A stretch of 46,338 bases of DNA from Kaistella haifensis DSM 19056. GTDB lineage: Bacteria; Bacteroidota; Bacteroidia; Flavobacteriales; Weeksellaceae. The number at the start of each line of letters is the position of its first letter. The stretch's first letter is position 1. Position numbers and translations under genes: made by a program. The notes below the pieces were generated by a model. That model did not search any database, was not told the origin of the DNA, and was given only the letters and a program-made list of their open reading frames with translations. This document shows positions 35,485 through 45,044 of the stretch, one piece after another. Location of the stretch: contig NZ_JASZ02000020.1 of the NCBI RefSeq assembly GCF_000735695.2, forward strand, positions 1-46,338. The letters run 5' to 3'.

Positions 35485-35950
35485 AATATTGAAATATGTG
35501 ATAAAGTTCCTCTTCGGAACTCAGGGTAAAATCTTGTATTTGGAACATAAGATTTTCCGGGAGCAAAATTAAGGAAAAATCATTAAATGGCTCCGATGTT
35601 TTGATGATATAATCAACATCTTGAAAATGTTCTAGCAAATATTTATTTTCAAACTCGCCGGAAAAGAGTTCTGTGGCAATTTTCTTCTGTTTAGAATGGC
35701 AACATTTATTACCTATAAAGTGAATACAAACCTTGGAATCATTATGAAAAGCTTGAAATCTTGGGAAATGATACTCGAAATATTCGCCGTGGTAAACAAG
35801 ATCATCGATGCGCGTGAAATTAAAAGAATTGATGGTATTGATGTGAAAGAATAGCTCGTGCGGCGGAATATCCATTGCCAGCCTTGCTAAGCCCAACGAG
35901 ATGTTTTCATCTTCGTCTTCAATATCAAGCAGTATCTTTTGGGTTTTCAA
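35477..35950 (-). CDS. IPExxxVDY family protein
   Basis: A 157-residue Bacteroidota-specific protein of unknown function found between rnc and pyk in this phylum. The family's name motif is degenerate here (LLEHFQDVDYII). The rest is acidic and contains conserved aromatic residues (ELFFHINTINSFNFTRIDDL). It overlaps rnc by 26 bases and pyk by 8, so all three are translated from one mRNA. Confidence 0.85.
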   Translation of the reverse strand: MKTQKILLDIEDEDENISLGLARLAMDIPPHELFFHINTINSFNFTRIDDLVYHGEYFEYHFPRFQAFHNDSKVCIHFIGNKCCHSKQKKIATELFSGEFENKYLLEHFQDVDYIIKTSEPFNDFSLILLPENLMFQIQDFTLSSEEELYHIFQYYE

Positions 35951-36686
35951 TGATGCTTTGTTTTTTGTTTAAAATATAGAATGCTCTTTGTGCAGCTTTT
36001 TCTTCTGCTTTTTTCTTGGATGTTTCTGTGGCGTTTGATATTTTCTCGTCATCTAGCCAAACATGACATCGGAAAACCAGGTTTTTATTGGCCTGAAACT
36101 CCTCACAGGTTTCATATTTGATGCTCACTTTCTTTTTTTGGCTCCATTCCAGCAGTAAACCTTTGTAACTCACAATTTTATTTTCGAGTTTGTTGATTTC
36201 TGATGGGGTTAAAAGCCTTTCTAAAACAACTTTTTTACAGGTTTCATAATCCACATCAAGATAAAGAGCACCAATTAGGGCTTCAAATAAATTGCCCGAG
36301 ATATTTTCGCTCAATGTAGAAGAAGTATCGTTCTGCAAAAATTTCGTTAAACCAAGATGTTCTCCTAATTTGTTGAGGTTTTTTCGGTTCACGATTTTCG
36401 ATTTCATTTGCGTCAGATATCCTTCATTCGCTTGCGGATAGGTAGAAAACAAATGACAGGAAATTATCGCACCCAAAACTGCGTCTCCTAAAAACTCCAG
36501 CCTTTCGTAATTTTGAGTTGGTTTTTTTGAAGAGGTTTTCAAAGAAAATGCCTCGCGATAAAGATTGATATTTTGCACACTGCAACCGGTAATTTTACTG
36601 ATCTCCGTGCTTAGGTAATAATCTTTTTCGGAAAGGATTTTTTTTCTGTGAACTAGGAATCTTGGAAAATATTTCTTTAACTCCAT
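35925..36686 (-). CDS. rnc: Ribonuclease III
   Basis: A 253-residue double-strand RNA nuclease that processes rRNA precursors. The nuclease signature ERLEFLGDAVLGAII is followed by helices with the second acidic cluster (NLFEALIGALYLDVDYE), and a C-terminal dsRNA-binding domain ends with KKKAEEKAAQRAFYIL. The ATG at 36686 (MELKKYF) is chosen over a TTG at 36698 because it matches family starts and avoids touching the fabF stop. The gene lies 12 bases after fabF. Confidence 0.95.
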   Translation of the reverse strand: MELKKYFPRFLVHRKKILSEKDYYLSTEISKITGCSVQNINLYREAFSLKTSSKKPTQNYERLEFLGDAVLGAIISCHLFSTYPQANEGYLTQMKSKIVNRKNLNKLGEHLGLTKFLQNDTSSTLSENISGNLFEALIGALYLDVDYETCKKVVLERLLTPSEINKLENKIVSYKGLLLEWSQKKKVSIKYETCEEFQANKNLVFRCHVWLDDEKISNATETSKKKAEEKAAQRAFYILNKKQSIIENPKDTA

Positions 36687-36698
36687 AGAAATTTTCAA

Positions 36699-37943
36699 TT
36701 AGATTTTGGAGAAAAGTACACACGCATTGTGCCCACCAAAGCCAAAAGTGTTACTCATTGCAACATTTACCTCTTTTTCCACTGCCTTTTGGAAGGTGAA
36801 ATTAAGACGGCTGTCTATCTTTTCATCATCACTAAAATGATTAATGGTAGGAGGAACTGTGTTGTGGATGATAGAGTTAATGACAGCGATTGCTTCGATC
36901 ACTCCTGCAGCACCTAAAAGGTGACCTGTCATTGATTTGGTAGAGTTAATCTGAATGTCATATGCATGATCGCCCAGCAATTTGGAAATTGCATTAGATT
37001 CCGCGATGTCACCCAATGGAGTAGAAGTACCATGCATGTTGATATGATCTACTTCGTCGGCCGTTACACCAGCATCTTCTAAACAATTTTTCATCACCAA
37101 GTATGCGCCCAAACCTTCAGGGTGTGGAGCTGTCATGTGATATGCATCAGCACTCATTCCGCCGCCTTTCAATTCGGCATAGATTGTAGCGCCTCGTTTT
37201 TTTGCGTGTTCGTATTCTTCCAAGATGATTGATCCAGCTCCTTCCCCCAATACGAAACCATCACGGTCTTTATCAAAGGGTCTTGATGCTGTTTTAGGAT
37301 CATCATTTCTAGTAGAAAGTGCCATCATGGCATTGAAACCCCCTACGCCACTTGCGGTAACTGCAGCCTCGGAACCTCCACAAACGATTACATCAGCCTT
37401 TCCTAATTGAATAAGCATTTTAGCATCGATAAGTGCGTTTGCAGATGAAGCACATGCGGAAACAGTGGTGTAGTTCGGACCGTGGAAGCCGTATTCAATA
37501 GAAATTTGTCCTCCGGTTATGTCCGCAATCATTTTAGGAATAAAGAAAGGGTTGAAACGGGGAATTTCGGTATTTGCCCAACCCAAAACTTCGGTTTCGA
37601 AGGTTTCTAAACCTCCAATTCCTGAACCCCAAATTACTCCGACTCTGTTTTTATCTAGATTATCCGAAAGAATTCCGGAATGCTCTACAGCTTCACGAGC
37701 AGCCACGATTCCCAATTGGGTATTTCGATCCATTTTCTTAGATTCTTTTTTATCGAAATGATCTAATGGATTGAAATTCTTGACTTCGCAGGCGAATTTG
37801 GTTTTGAAGTTTGTGGCATCAAAAAGAGTAATAGGAGCAGCACCGCTCACGCCTTTTACAAGGTTTTCCCAGTATTCTTTGGCATTATTTCCGATGGGTG
37901 TAATGGCTCCGAAACCAGTAACTACTACTCTTTTTAATTCCAT
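36699..37943 (-). CDS. fabF: Beta-ketoacyl-ACP synthase II
   Basis: A 414-residue condensing enzyme that elongates fatty acyl chains on ACP. The catalytic triad is Cys164 (VSACASSANA), His304 (NMHGTSTPLGD) and His341 (TGHLLGAAG). The N-terminus RVVVTGFGAITPIG is the thiolase-fold start. It follows acpP by 27 bases, so the carrier and the synthase are made together. Confidence 0.97.
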   Translation of the reverse strand: MELKRVVVTGFGAITPIGNNAKEYWENLVKGVSGAAPITLFDATNFKTKFACEVKNFNPLDHFDKKESKKMDRNTQLGIVAAREAVEHSGILSDNLDKNRVGVIWGSGIGGLETFETEVLGWANTEIPRFNPFFIPKMIADITGGQISIEYGFHGPNYTTVSACASSANALIDAKMLIQLGKADVIVCGGSEAAVTASGVGGFNAMMALSTRNDDPKTASRPFDKDRDGFVLGEGAGSIILEEYEHAKKRGATIYAELKGGGMSADAYHMTAPHPEGLGAYLVMKNCLEDAGVTADEVDHINMHGTSTPLGDIAESNAISKLLGDHAYDIQINSTKSMTGHLLGAAGVIEAIAVINSIIHNTVPPTINHFSDDEKIDSRLNFTFQKAVEKEVNVAMSNTFGFGGHNACVLFSKI

Positions 37944-37970
37944 AAATTTTAGATTCTTGTTAATAGAATA

Positions 37971-38210
37971 TTATTTGTTCACTACTTCTTCGATGTAAGT
38001 AATAGCGTGTCCTACAGTTGTAATTTTTTCTGCTTGATCATCAGGGATTTGGATGTTGAATTCCTTTTCAAATTCCATGATTAATTCTACAGTATCCAAA
38101 GAATCTGCTCCTAAATCGTTTGTGAAGCTTGCTTCTGGAGTTACTTCTGTTTCCTCAACGTCGAGTTTATCAGCGATAATAGCTTTTACTCTTGATGCAA
38201 TGTCTGACAT
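37971..38210 (-). CDS. acpP: Acyl carrier protein
   Basis: A 79-residue acidic protein with the phosphopantetheine site [10 protein letters not shown] (Ser37). It is the first gene of the acpP-fabF-rnc-IPExxxVDY-pyk run on the minus strand. The AcpH enzyme encoded at 24102 would remove its prosthetic group. Confidence 0.97.
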   Translation of the reverse strand: MSDIASRVKAIIADKLDVEETEVTPEASFTNDLGADSLDTVELIMEFEKEFNIQIPDDQAEKITTVGHAITYIEEVVNK

Positions 38211-38244
38211 AGTAATTTATTTTTTAATTAATTGTTAATTGGTG

Positions 38245-38252
38245 CAAATATA
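38245..38252 (-). promoter_or_regulatory. Candidate -7 box of acpP operon
   Basis: TATATTTG on the minus strand, a full match to TAnnTTTG, 34 bases before the acpP start. No clear -33 TTTG is seen. Confidence 0.5.
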
Positions 38253-38460
38253 TAAAATTCTTTATCATCTAAGATTTTTTTTTACCATAATTAATAAATA
38301 ATTGTCGTTTGGTCTCGTTTGATTTAGATGAATTTTCTAAGCTAATTTAGCTCATTTTATTTAAATTAAAGTCTTTGTAAATCGATGAGTTGATCATTTT
38401 GATATCATAGAAATAAGAAAGAAATGTCTTGTATAATCGTGAATATCATCAAAGTAAATT

Positions 38461-39375
38461 TCAACTCATCAACCATTCGTTGGCTAAACTCGCGGCCAAT
38501 CTTGCAGTTCTTTCGGCGATGTCTAATGATGGATTAACTTCTGCGATATCCATCGCAATGAGTTTTTCATTTTTCAGAATGTGTTTGAAATAATGCATGA
38601 AAGTGGAATCTGCCATAATTCCGTTGTACGCAGTTGCGGAAACTCCTGGTGCAATTGATGCATTGAAAACGTCCATACAGATCGTAAGGTATAAAACATC
38701 AACTCCAGCTAAAAATTCATCGATTTTTTGATAGATGTTGGGCAAGTTTTCGAAGAAAAGTTCGTCTGCCAGGATATATTTCATTCCAAATTGATGGGCA
38801 ATGTCAAATAGCTTTAAAGTGTTGGAGTTTTTCTGAATTCCTATATGAAGTGAATGGATTTCTCCCTGCTGTGCGATTTGCCAAAATCCGGTTCCGGAAC
38901 TTGCACCAATGTTCGGGTCAACTTCTCGGTTGTCGAAATGGGCGTCAATGTTGATAATTCCTACTCTTTTATCGGGAAAGGCTTGTTTGATTCCAGAATA
39001 GTGAGCGAAAGTTACTTCGTGCCCGCCACCGAAAACAAGGGATTTTCCTTTTCTTTTTAAAACAACGGCTATTTTATTTGCGAGTTCTTTTTGGGATTTT
39101 TCTAAATTTCGATCTTCGCAGGTAATATTCCCAAAATCTTTTAAAACAAATGCAGGATTTACCACCGGAAAATTTGCGGTATTTTTCCTAATAATATCGC
39201 ATCCTTCTTTAGCGCCGACTCTTCCTTTGTTTCTTTTTACGCCTTCGTCAACGGCAAAACCGTGGAGAATAAAATCGTTTTCCGAAATTTTGTTGTAATT
39301 GTTCTCCAAAGATACTCTTTGAAAAATCCTGTGATATAGTGGATCCTCACCATCGAAGCGTCCTTGCCAAATCAT
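38461..39375 (-). CDS. hutG: Formimidoylglutamase (arginase family)
   Basis: A 304-residue ureohydrolase. Manganese-binding motifs are in order: GGGHE (His119), NIDAHFDNR (Asp144, His146, Asp148) and LTICMDVFNASIAPGVSA. SSGTGFWQ follows the second motif, as in HutG, which cleaves N-formimidoyl-glutamate to glutamate and formamide in histidine breakdown; arginase or agmatinase activity cannot be fully excluded. No other hut genes are in the window. It lies 40 bases after paaA on the same strand. Confidence 0.82.
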   Translation of the reverse strand: MIWQGRFDGEDPLYHRIFQRVSLENNYNKISENDFILHGFAVDEGVKRNKGRVGAKEGCDIIRKNTANFPVVNPAFVLKDFGNITCEDRNLEKSQKELANKIAVVLKRKGKSLVFGGGHEVTFAHYSGIKQAFPDKRVGIINIDAHFDNREVDPNIGASSGTGFWQIAQQGEIHSLHIGIQKNSNTLKLFDIAHQFGMKYILADELFFENLPNIYQKIDEFLAGVDVLYLTICMDVFNASIAPGVSATAYNGIMADSTFMHYFKHILKNEKLIAMDIAEVNPSLDIAERTARLAASLANEWLMS

Positions 39376-39415
39376 ATTTTTAATTTAGGAATTTGGAAAT
39401 GGGTTAATTCGAGAA

Positions 39416-40363
39416 TTAATTATTTATTGATTCAGTTTTCATTTTAGAAGCGTACGCCATCGCAGCTTCTTTTACCCAAGAATGTTTGCGTTGTGCTTTT
39501 CTTTTTGTTTCCAAACGTTTCTTGTTGCAAGGTCCGTTTCCTTTCAGAACTTCCATGAATTCGTCCCAAGGCAATTCCCCGAAATCGTAATGTCCGGTTT
39601 CTTCATTCCATTTTAATTGCTCATCGGGAATTTTCAACCCCAAAAACTCCGCTTGCGGAACGGTTACATCAATGAATCTTTGTCTTAAAGAATCGTTGCT
39701 TTCGCGTTTAACACGGTAATTCATTGATTTTTGTGAATTCGGCGAAGCGTCGTCATTTGGTCCGAACATCATTAGTGCAGGCCACCAAAAACGATTTAGC
39801 GCTTCTTGTGCCAAATCTTTCTGCTCTTTCGTTCCGCGACAAAGCGTCATTAAAATTTCATAACCTTGTCTTTGGTGGAAAGATTCTTCTTTGCAAATTC
39901 TTACCATTGCTCGGGAATATGGGCCGTAAGAATTTCCCATCAACATTACTTGATTCATAATCGCAGCGCCATCAACCAGCCAGCCAATTGCTCCAATATC
40001 TGCCCAAGAAAGCGCCGGGTAATTGAAAATGCTGGAATATTTTGCCTTTCCCGAAAGCATATCATTGTAAGTGGAATCGCGATCGGCGGCGATTTCTCCG
40101 TTGTTTAAAGTCTCCGTTGCGGCATATAAATAAAGTCCGTGTCCGGCTTCATCTTGAATTTTTGCCAAAAGTGCCATTTTTCTTCGAAGTGATGGCGCTC
40201 TGGTGATCCAGTTGGCTTCAGGGAGCATTCCAACAATCTCGGAATGTGCGTGTTGAGAAATTTGCCGAACTAAAAGTTTTCGGTAATCATCGGGCATTAC
40301 GTCTTTAGGTTCTACTTTATTTTCTGCCTGTACGTACGCTAAAAATTTTTCTAAATGTTCCAT
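39416..40363 (-). CDS. paaA: Phenylacetyl-CoA epoxidase subunit PaaA
   Basis: A 315-residue catalytic subunit of the phenylacetyl-CoA 1,2-epoxidase, a diiron ferritin-like protein. The two metal motifs are [12 protein letters not shown] and [11 protein letters not shown], and [23 protein letters not shown] is nearly identical to PaaA from other bacteria. The protein is complete. In other genomes paaB, paaC and paaD follow directly; here hutG follows instead. Confidence 0.95.
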   Translation of the reverse strand: MEHLEKFLAYVQAENKVEPKDVMPDDYRKLLVRQISQHAHSEIVGMLPEANWITRAPSLRRKMALLAKIQDEAGHGLYLYAATETLNNGEIAADRDSTYNDMLSGKAKYSSIFNYPALSWADIGAIGWLVDGAAIMNQVMLMGNSYGPYSRAMVRICKEESFHQRQGYEILMTLCRGTKEQKDLAQEALNRFWWPALMMFGPNDDASPNSQKSMNYRVKRESNDSLRQRFIDVTVPQAEFLGLKIPDEQLKWNEETGHYDFGELPWDEFMEVLKGNGPCNKKRLETKRKAQRKHSWVKEAAMAYASKMKTESINN

Positions 40364-40405
40364 ATTTCACCGCGGATGCGTTGTTTTTTAATTAAATTTA
40401 AAAAA

Positions 40406-40663
40406 TCAGAGTTTGGTATCGCTTAAATCATCTTTAAGGTAAATTCCGACTTTGGAATCGATGAATTCACCAGCAACAAAATTGATGATTTTGTCGTTGT
40501 TTTCAATTTGGTATTCTTTGAAAAAATACACATTTCCCCCGTCAGGTCCTTTTACTTCTACCTTTTTATTAACGCAATGCCAGTAATGATTCCAGATGTT
40601 GGTTCCGTCAATCTTAAAAGCTTCATTTTCGTTAATCGCTTTTGCAAATTTCCATTGTGCCAT
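40406..40663 (-). CDS. Hypothetical protein between paaE and paaA
   Basis: An 85-residue protein (MAQWKFAKAINENEAFKI...) with many aromatic residues (WNHYWHCVNKK, VYFFKEYQIENN). It does not resemble PaaB in motif or composition. It lies 35 bases after paaE and 42 before paaA on the same strand, so it is probably cotranscribed with them. No domain is recognised; a role in the phenylacetate pathway is inferred from position only. Confidence 0.7.
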   Translation of the reverse strand: MAQWKFAKAINENEAFKIDGTNIWNHYWHCVNKKVEVKGPDGGNVYFFKEYQIENNDKIINFVAGEFIDSKVGIYLKDDLSDTKL

Positions 40664-40698
40664 AATTGATAGTTTTTTTTAATCCGTTTCGGATGGAG

Positions 40699-41787
40699 TT
40701 AAACGTCGTAATTCAGCATCACCACATTTGTTGTTGGGTGACATTGGCAAGTTAGTACAAAACCTCTCGCAACTTCATCTTCGGTCAACGCGAAATTTTT
40801 CTCCATGAAAACTTCGCCTTCCATCACCTGGGCTTTGCAGGTACAGCAAACTCCACCTTTGCAAGCGAAAGGAACCGGCAATTTATCATTGAGAGCTTGG
40901 TCTAAAATGCTTTTTTTCTTTGAATTAAGGTGGAAAGAATATTCATCATCATCAATAATCAAAGTTACCATGCTTTCGATATTTGGAATGCCCTTGAATT
41001 CATCACTCATTTCTGCATTTTCATCTTCATCTGGTGCGGCGTAATATTCGTACATGATTTGCAGTGAAGGAACTTTTTTATCTTTTTTTAAAAATTCCGC
41101 AACTTCCTTGATCATATCTGCAGGTCCACAAATAAAATAAGTAGCTTCCTGAGTCGGAATATCCGTGAATTTTTCTAATAAAAGATTTAGTTTTTTGGCA
41201 GAAATTCTCCCTTCAAACAATTCGTCTTCAAAGTGTTTTTCGCGAGAAAGTAGATAAATAACCTGCAATCTTCCTTCGAATTTATGCACCAGTTCATCAA
41301 TTTCTTTTTTGAAAATAATATCGTTGAGACTTTTATTGCTGAAAAACAAGTATGCTTTGCTTTTTGGTTCTTGGTAAAGCGCTTCTTTTAAGTTTGATAG
41401 CACCGGCGAAATCCCGCTTCCTGCCGCAATTCCTACGTAAGTTTTTTCGTTGGAAGGATGGTAATGAGTGTAAAAATGTCCCATCGGTGCGGAAACTTCT
41501 ACTATGTCGCCAGATTTTAAATTTTCGTTTAAAAAAGTCGAAACTTTACCGTTTTCTAAATGTTTTACAAGAATTTCCAAGGAAGTGTTTCCTTCCGTTG
41601 GAGCGTTTACAATCGAATAGGAGCGGCGCAAATCTTCTTCCCCAAAAACAAATCTCACGTTCAAATATTGTCCTTGTTTGAACGAAAATTTGTGTCGTAA
41701 ATTTTGAGGGATTTCGAAAGCGATATTCACTGAATCGTTCGTTTCCTTCGCTACTTTGATGGTTTTTAATGGATGAAAATGATGCAT
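40699..41787 (-). CDS. paaE: Phenylacetyl-CoA epoxidase reductase subunit PaaE
   Basis: A 362-residue reductase that passes electrons from NADPH to the epoxidase. The order is an FAD domain with the RRSYSIVN motif, an NAD(P) domain (GIAAGSGISPVLS, FICGPADMI), and a C-terminal plant-type 2Fe-2S domain with Cys309, Cys314, Cys317 and Cys347 (CKGGVCCTC and LTCQC). The gene is first in the paaE-orf85-paaA run; a -7 box (TATATTTG, minus strand) is at 41823-41830. Confidence 0.94.
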   Translation of the reverse strand: MHHFHPLKTIKVAKETNDSVNIAFEIPQNLRHKFSFKQGQYLNVRFVFGEEDLRRSYSIVNAPTEGNTSLEILVKHLENGKVSTFLNENLKSGDIVEVSAPMGHFYTHYHPSNEKTYVGIAAGSGISPVLSNLKEALYQEPKSKAYLFFSNKSLNDIIFKKEIDELVHKFEGRLQVIYLLSREKHFEDELFEGRISAKKLNLLLEKFTDIPTQEATYFICGPADMIKEVAEFLKKDKKVPSLQIMYEYYAAPDEDENAEMSDEFKGIPNIESMVTLIIDDDEYSFHLNSKKKSILDQALNDKLPVPFACKGGVCCTCKAQVMEGEVFMEKNFALTEDEVARGFVLTCQCHPTTNVVMLNYDV

Positions 41788-41822
41788 ATTTTAGTCTAAA
41801 ACTTAAAAAAATCTGATTTTAA

Positions 41823-41830
41823 CAAATATA
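41823..41830 (-). promoter_or_regulatory. Candidate -7 box of the paaE operon
   Basis: TATATTTG on the minus strand, 35 bases before the paaE start; no -33 box at the usual spacing. Confidence 0.45.
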
Positions 41831-41965
41831 CTTATTTTTTAATGGTAAAAAAGAGGTTTTCAAAATCGCGAGTTTTCAGTGAGTTTTTTTTAGAAAAAAA
41901 TATCGAACTTTTTGTCCGTTAACGAAATCATTTCGAAAATCTTTCGGAAATTTTGTCCTAATATA

Positions 41966-41998
41966 TTTGTTTTCAAATATTTTTTTTCGGTAAATTTG
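41966..41998 (+). promoter_or_regulatory. Promoter of clpB
   Basis: TTTG (41966-41969) and, 21 bases later, TAAATTTG (41991-41998), a complete Bacteroidota promoter. It predicts a leader of about 140 bases before clpB. Confidence 0.6.
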
Positions 41999-42073
41999 TC
42001 TTTGAAGATGAGGAAATTTGCTTTGAGAATAGTTTTTGCGATCAATGTAGCGATTAACAAAATGAATGATAAC

Positions 42074-42113
42074 AATATTAAGAATTCATCAATTTCAGTG
42101 GGTTCTTAATATT
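42074..42113 (+). promoter_or_regulatory. 11-bp hairpin in the clpB leader
   Basis: AATATTAAGAA (42074-42084) and TTCTTAATATT (42103-42113) are perfectly complementary across an 18-base loop, and end 31 bases before the clpB start. The AT-rich stem would melt at moderate heat. It could be an RNA element or an operator. Confidence 0.5.
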
Positions 42114-42144
42114 TTATAAACTAAAAAAATTAAAAATTATTAAT

Positions 42145-44736
42145 ATGAATTTAAACCAATACACCGTAAAATCTCAAGAAGCCATCCAAAAAGCGCAACA
42201 AATCGCTATGGAATTTGGCAATCAGAGTATCGAGCCTCAACATTTGCTTGAAGGAATATTTCAGGTAGATGAAAATATTTCTGAATTTTTGTTGAAAAAA
42301 TCAGAAGCTGAACTTAATTTAGTGAGAGAGCGAAACCGCGAAAACATTGAAAAACTGCCTAAAGTGCAGGGCGGGGATATCTATCTCTCCCAATCCGCAA
42401 ACCGCGTTCTGCTAGAAGCACCGAACATTGCCAAGAAAATGGGCGACGAATTTGTGACGATTGAGCATCTTTGGCTTTCGCTCTTTGATGTGAATTCGGA
42501 TGTTTCGAAAATGCTGAAAGACATGGGTGTTACCAAAAAAGGTCTGGAAATGGCGATTAGCGAAATTCGAAAAGGTTCAAAAGCAACTTCCGCAAGTTCA
42601 GAAGAAACATATCAAAGTTTGAACAAATATGCGAAAAACTTCAATGAACTCGCCGCGGAAGGAAAACTAGATCCGGTAATTGGCCGTGATGAAGAAATTC
42701 GACGAGTTTTGCAAATTTTGTCGCGAAGAACCAAGAATAATCCGATCCTGATTGGTGAACCAGGAGTTGGTAAAACTGCAATTGCTGAAGGAATTGCACA
42801 TCGAATTATTTCGGGCGACGTTCCGGAAAATTTGATGGATAAAACTTTGTATTCATTAGATATGGGGGCTTTGATCGCAGGAGCTAAATACAAAGGTGAG
42901 TTTGAAGAAAGATTAAAATCTGTAGTGAATGAAGTGATTAAATCTGATGGGCAAATTATTTTGTTTATTGATGAAATTCACACTTTGGTCGGAGCCGGTG
43001 GTGGTGAAGGCGCTATGGATGCTGCAAATATCCTTAAACCTGCGCTGGCAAGAGGGGAGTTGAGAGCAATTGGAGCGACGACTTTAAATGAATATCAAAA
43101 ATATTTTGAAAAAGATAAAGCGCTCGAAAGACGTTTCCAAAAAGTAATGGTAGAAGAGCCGGACACGGAATCTGCAATTTCGATTTTGCGTGGAATCAAA
43201 GATAAATATGAAGCGCATCATAAAGTTCGAATCAAAGATGAGGCGATCATTGCTGCTGTAGAACAATCTCAACGTTATATTACCGATCGTTATCTTCCGG
43301 ATAAAGCGATTGATTTGATCGACGAGGCTTCCGCGAAACTGCGAATGGAAATCAATTCCAAGCCTGAAGAACTTGATGTTCTCGACCGAAAATTGATGCA
43401 GTTGGAAATTGAGCTCGCTGCGATTTCTAGAGAAGGAAACGAAGTGAAAATCAACCATCTAAAAGAAGATATTGCCAGAATCCAGGAGCAACGAAACGAA
43501 ATCAATGCAAAATGGTTGAAAGAGAAACAGAAATCTGAAGATCTTACCCGTATTAAAAAAGAAATTGAAGCTTTAAAATTAGAAGCTGAAAGAGCTTCCA
43601 GAGTGGGTGATTATGCAAAAGTTGCTGAAATTCAGTACGGAAAACTTCGGGAAAAAGAAGAAGAACTTCAAAAGCTGGAGCTTGAAATGCAGAATAGTGA
43701 AAATGAGTTGATTAAAGAAGAGGTTACTGCTGAAGATATCGCGGAAGTCATTTCAAAATGGACCGGAATTCCGGTAACGAAACTTCTGCAATCCGAAAGA
43801 GAAAAACTTCTTCATTTAGAAGATGAACTTCATAAAAGAGTTGTTGGTCAGGAAGAAGCGATTTCCGCCGTTGCCGACGCGATTCGTAGAAACAGAGCCG
43901 GGCTTAATGATGAGAAAAAACCAATCGGTTCCTTCCTTTTTTTAGGAACTACCGGAGTCGGAAAAACCGAGCTAGCAAAAGCTTTGGCGGAGTTTCTTTT
44001 TGATGATGAAAATAACATGACCAGAATCGATATGAGTGAATATCAGGAAAGGCATTCCGTCTCTCGTTTGGTGGGCGCGCCTCCAGGATATGTGGGCTAC
44101 GACGAAGGTGGTCAATTGACGGAAGCGGTTCGCAGAAGACCTTATTCTGTGGTTCTTTTGGATGAGATCGAGAAAGCGCATCCGGATGTTTTCAATACTT
44201 TGCTGCAGGTTTTGGATGATGGAAGATTGACGGATAACAAAGGTAGAGTGGTGAATTTCAAGAATTCAATTATCATTATGACTTCCAATTTGGGATCGCA
44301 TTTGATTCAGGAAAATTTTGAAAATATTACCGATGATAATGTAAAGGAAGTTGTCGAGAAGACCAAAGATGAAGTTTTCACGCTGTTGAAACAAACTTTA
44401 AGACCGGAATTCCTGAACAGGATTGATGAAATTGTGCTTTTCCAGCCTTTGACCAAAAAGGAAATCGGAAAAATTGTGCATTTCCAACTTCGTGCTTTCA
44501 ATAAAATGCTCGAAAAAAGAGGAATATTTATGACCGCTACCGAAGATGCGATCGATTATCTAACCAAAAAAGGTTATGATCCGAGTTTCGGAGCTAGACC
44601 GCTGAAAAGAGTTTTGCAGCAAGAAGTTTTGAATAAATTGTCCAAAGAAATTCTTGCCGGAAACGTCAAAGATGGCGATCGAATTACCCTTGATTATTTC
44701 GAGGAAACCGGATTGGTTTTTCGACCAACGGAATAA
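42145..44736 (+). CDS. clpB: ATP-dependent disaggregase ClpB
   Basis: An 863-residue AAA+ chaperone that extracts proteins from aggregates together with DnaK. The N-terminal domain (residues ~1-145) is followed by AAA1 with Walker A GEPGVGKT (Lys210), the coiled-coil middle domain (~400-520, which marks ClpB and not ClpA or ClpC), and AAA2 with GTTGVGKT (Lys607) and the GYVGYDEGG pore loop. There is no ClpP-binding tripeptide loop evident. It is monocistronic with a terminator at 44758. Confidence 0.97.
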   Translation: MNLNQYTVKSQEAIQKAQQIAMEFGNQSIEPQHLLEGIFQVDENISEFLLKKSEAELNLVRERNRENIEKLPKVQGGDIYLSQSANRVLLEAPNIAKKMGDEFVTIEHLWLSLFDVNSDVSKMLKDMGVTKKGLEMAISEIRKGSKATSASSEETYQSLNKYAKNFNELAAEGKLDPVIGRDEEIRRVLQILSRRTKNNPILIGEPGVGKTAIAEGIAHRIISGDVPENLMDKTLYSLDMGALIAGAKYKGEFEERLKSVVNEVIKSDGQIILFIDEIHTLVGAGGGEGAMDAANILKPALARGELRAIGATTLNEYQKYFEKDKALERRFQKVMVEEPDTESAISILRGIKDKYEAHHKVRIKDEAIIAAVEQSQRYITDRYLPDKAIDLIDEASAKLRMEINSKPEELDVLDRKLMQLEIELAAISREGNEVKINHLKEDIARIQEQRNEINAKWLKEKQKSEDLTRIKKEIEALKLEAERASRVGDYAKVAEIQYGKLREKEEELQKLELEMQNSENELIKEEVTAEDIAEVISKWTGIPVTKLLQSEREKLLHLEDELHKRVVGQEEAISAVADAIRRNRAGLNDEKKPIGSFLFLGTTGVGKTELAKALAEFLFDDENNMTRIDMSEYQERHSVSRLVGAPPGYVGYDEGGQLTEAVRRRPYSVVLLDEIEKAHPDVFNTLLQVLDDGRLTDNKGRVVNFKNSIIIMTSNLGSHLIQENFENITDDNVKEVVEKTKDEVFTLLKQTLRPEFLNRIDEIVLFQPLTKKEIGKIVHFQLRAFNKMLEKRGIFMTATEDAIDYLTKKGYDPSFGARPLKRVLQQEVLNKLSKEILAGNVKDGDRITLDYFEETGLVFRPTE

Positions 44737-44757
44737 TTTTTAAATATTGATAACAGT

Positions 44758-44787
44758 AAAGCGATCGAATTTCGGTCGCTTTTTTTA
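44758..44787 (+). terminator. Terminator of clpB
   Basis: AAAGCGATCGA pairs with TCGGTCGCTTT (one GU pair), followed by a T run. Confidence 0.9.
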
Positions 44788-44960
44788 TTGAATTTACATG
44801 GTAATTTGAAATTTTATAAATGATTTTTATTCAATTTTCAAATGTTTTGAGGTTTGTTTAATGGTGTTTTTGATCAAATTTTGATTATAATCAACATAAA
44901 TAATCAATTTATTAAAAAATTAATACAATGAAATTCATTTAATTAAATATTTTTCAATAA

Positions 44961-44968
44961 TATATTTG
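44961..44968 (+). promoter_or_regulatory. Candidate -7 box of the M43 peptidase gene
   Basis: TATATTTG matches TAnnTTTG; it lies 76 bases before the start codon in a very AT-rich region (44788-45044) that otherwise shows no feature. Confidence 0.4.
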
Positions 44969-45044
44969 TAATATTTGTGAAATACCTATTGTGTAGTAAT
45001 TTCCAACTCTATAAATTCGCTTCTTCAAAATTAATATTTAAACT

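Noticed and set aside
40406-40663. 85-residue gene as PaaB
   Set aside because: It lacks the PaaB pattern (WEVFVR start, ARDVYTRR and IWVV segments).
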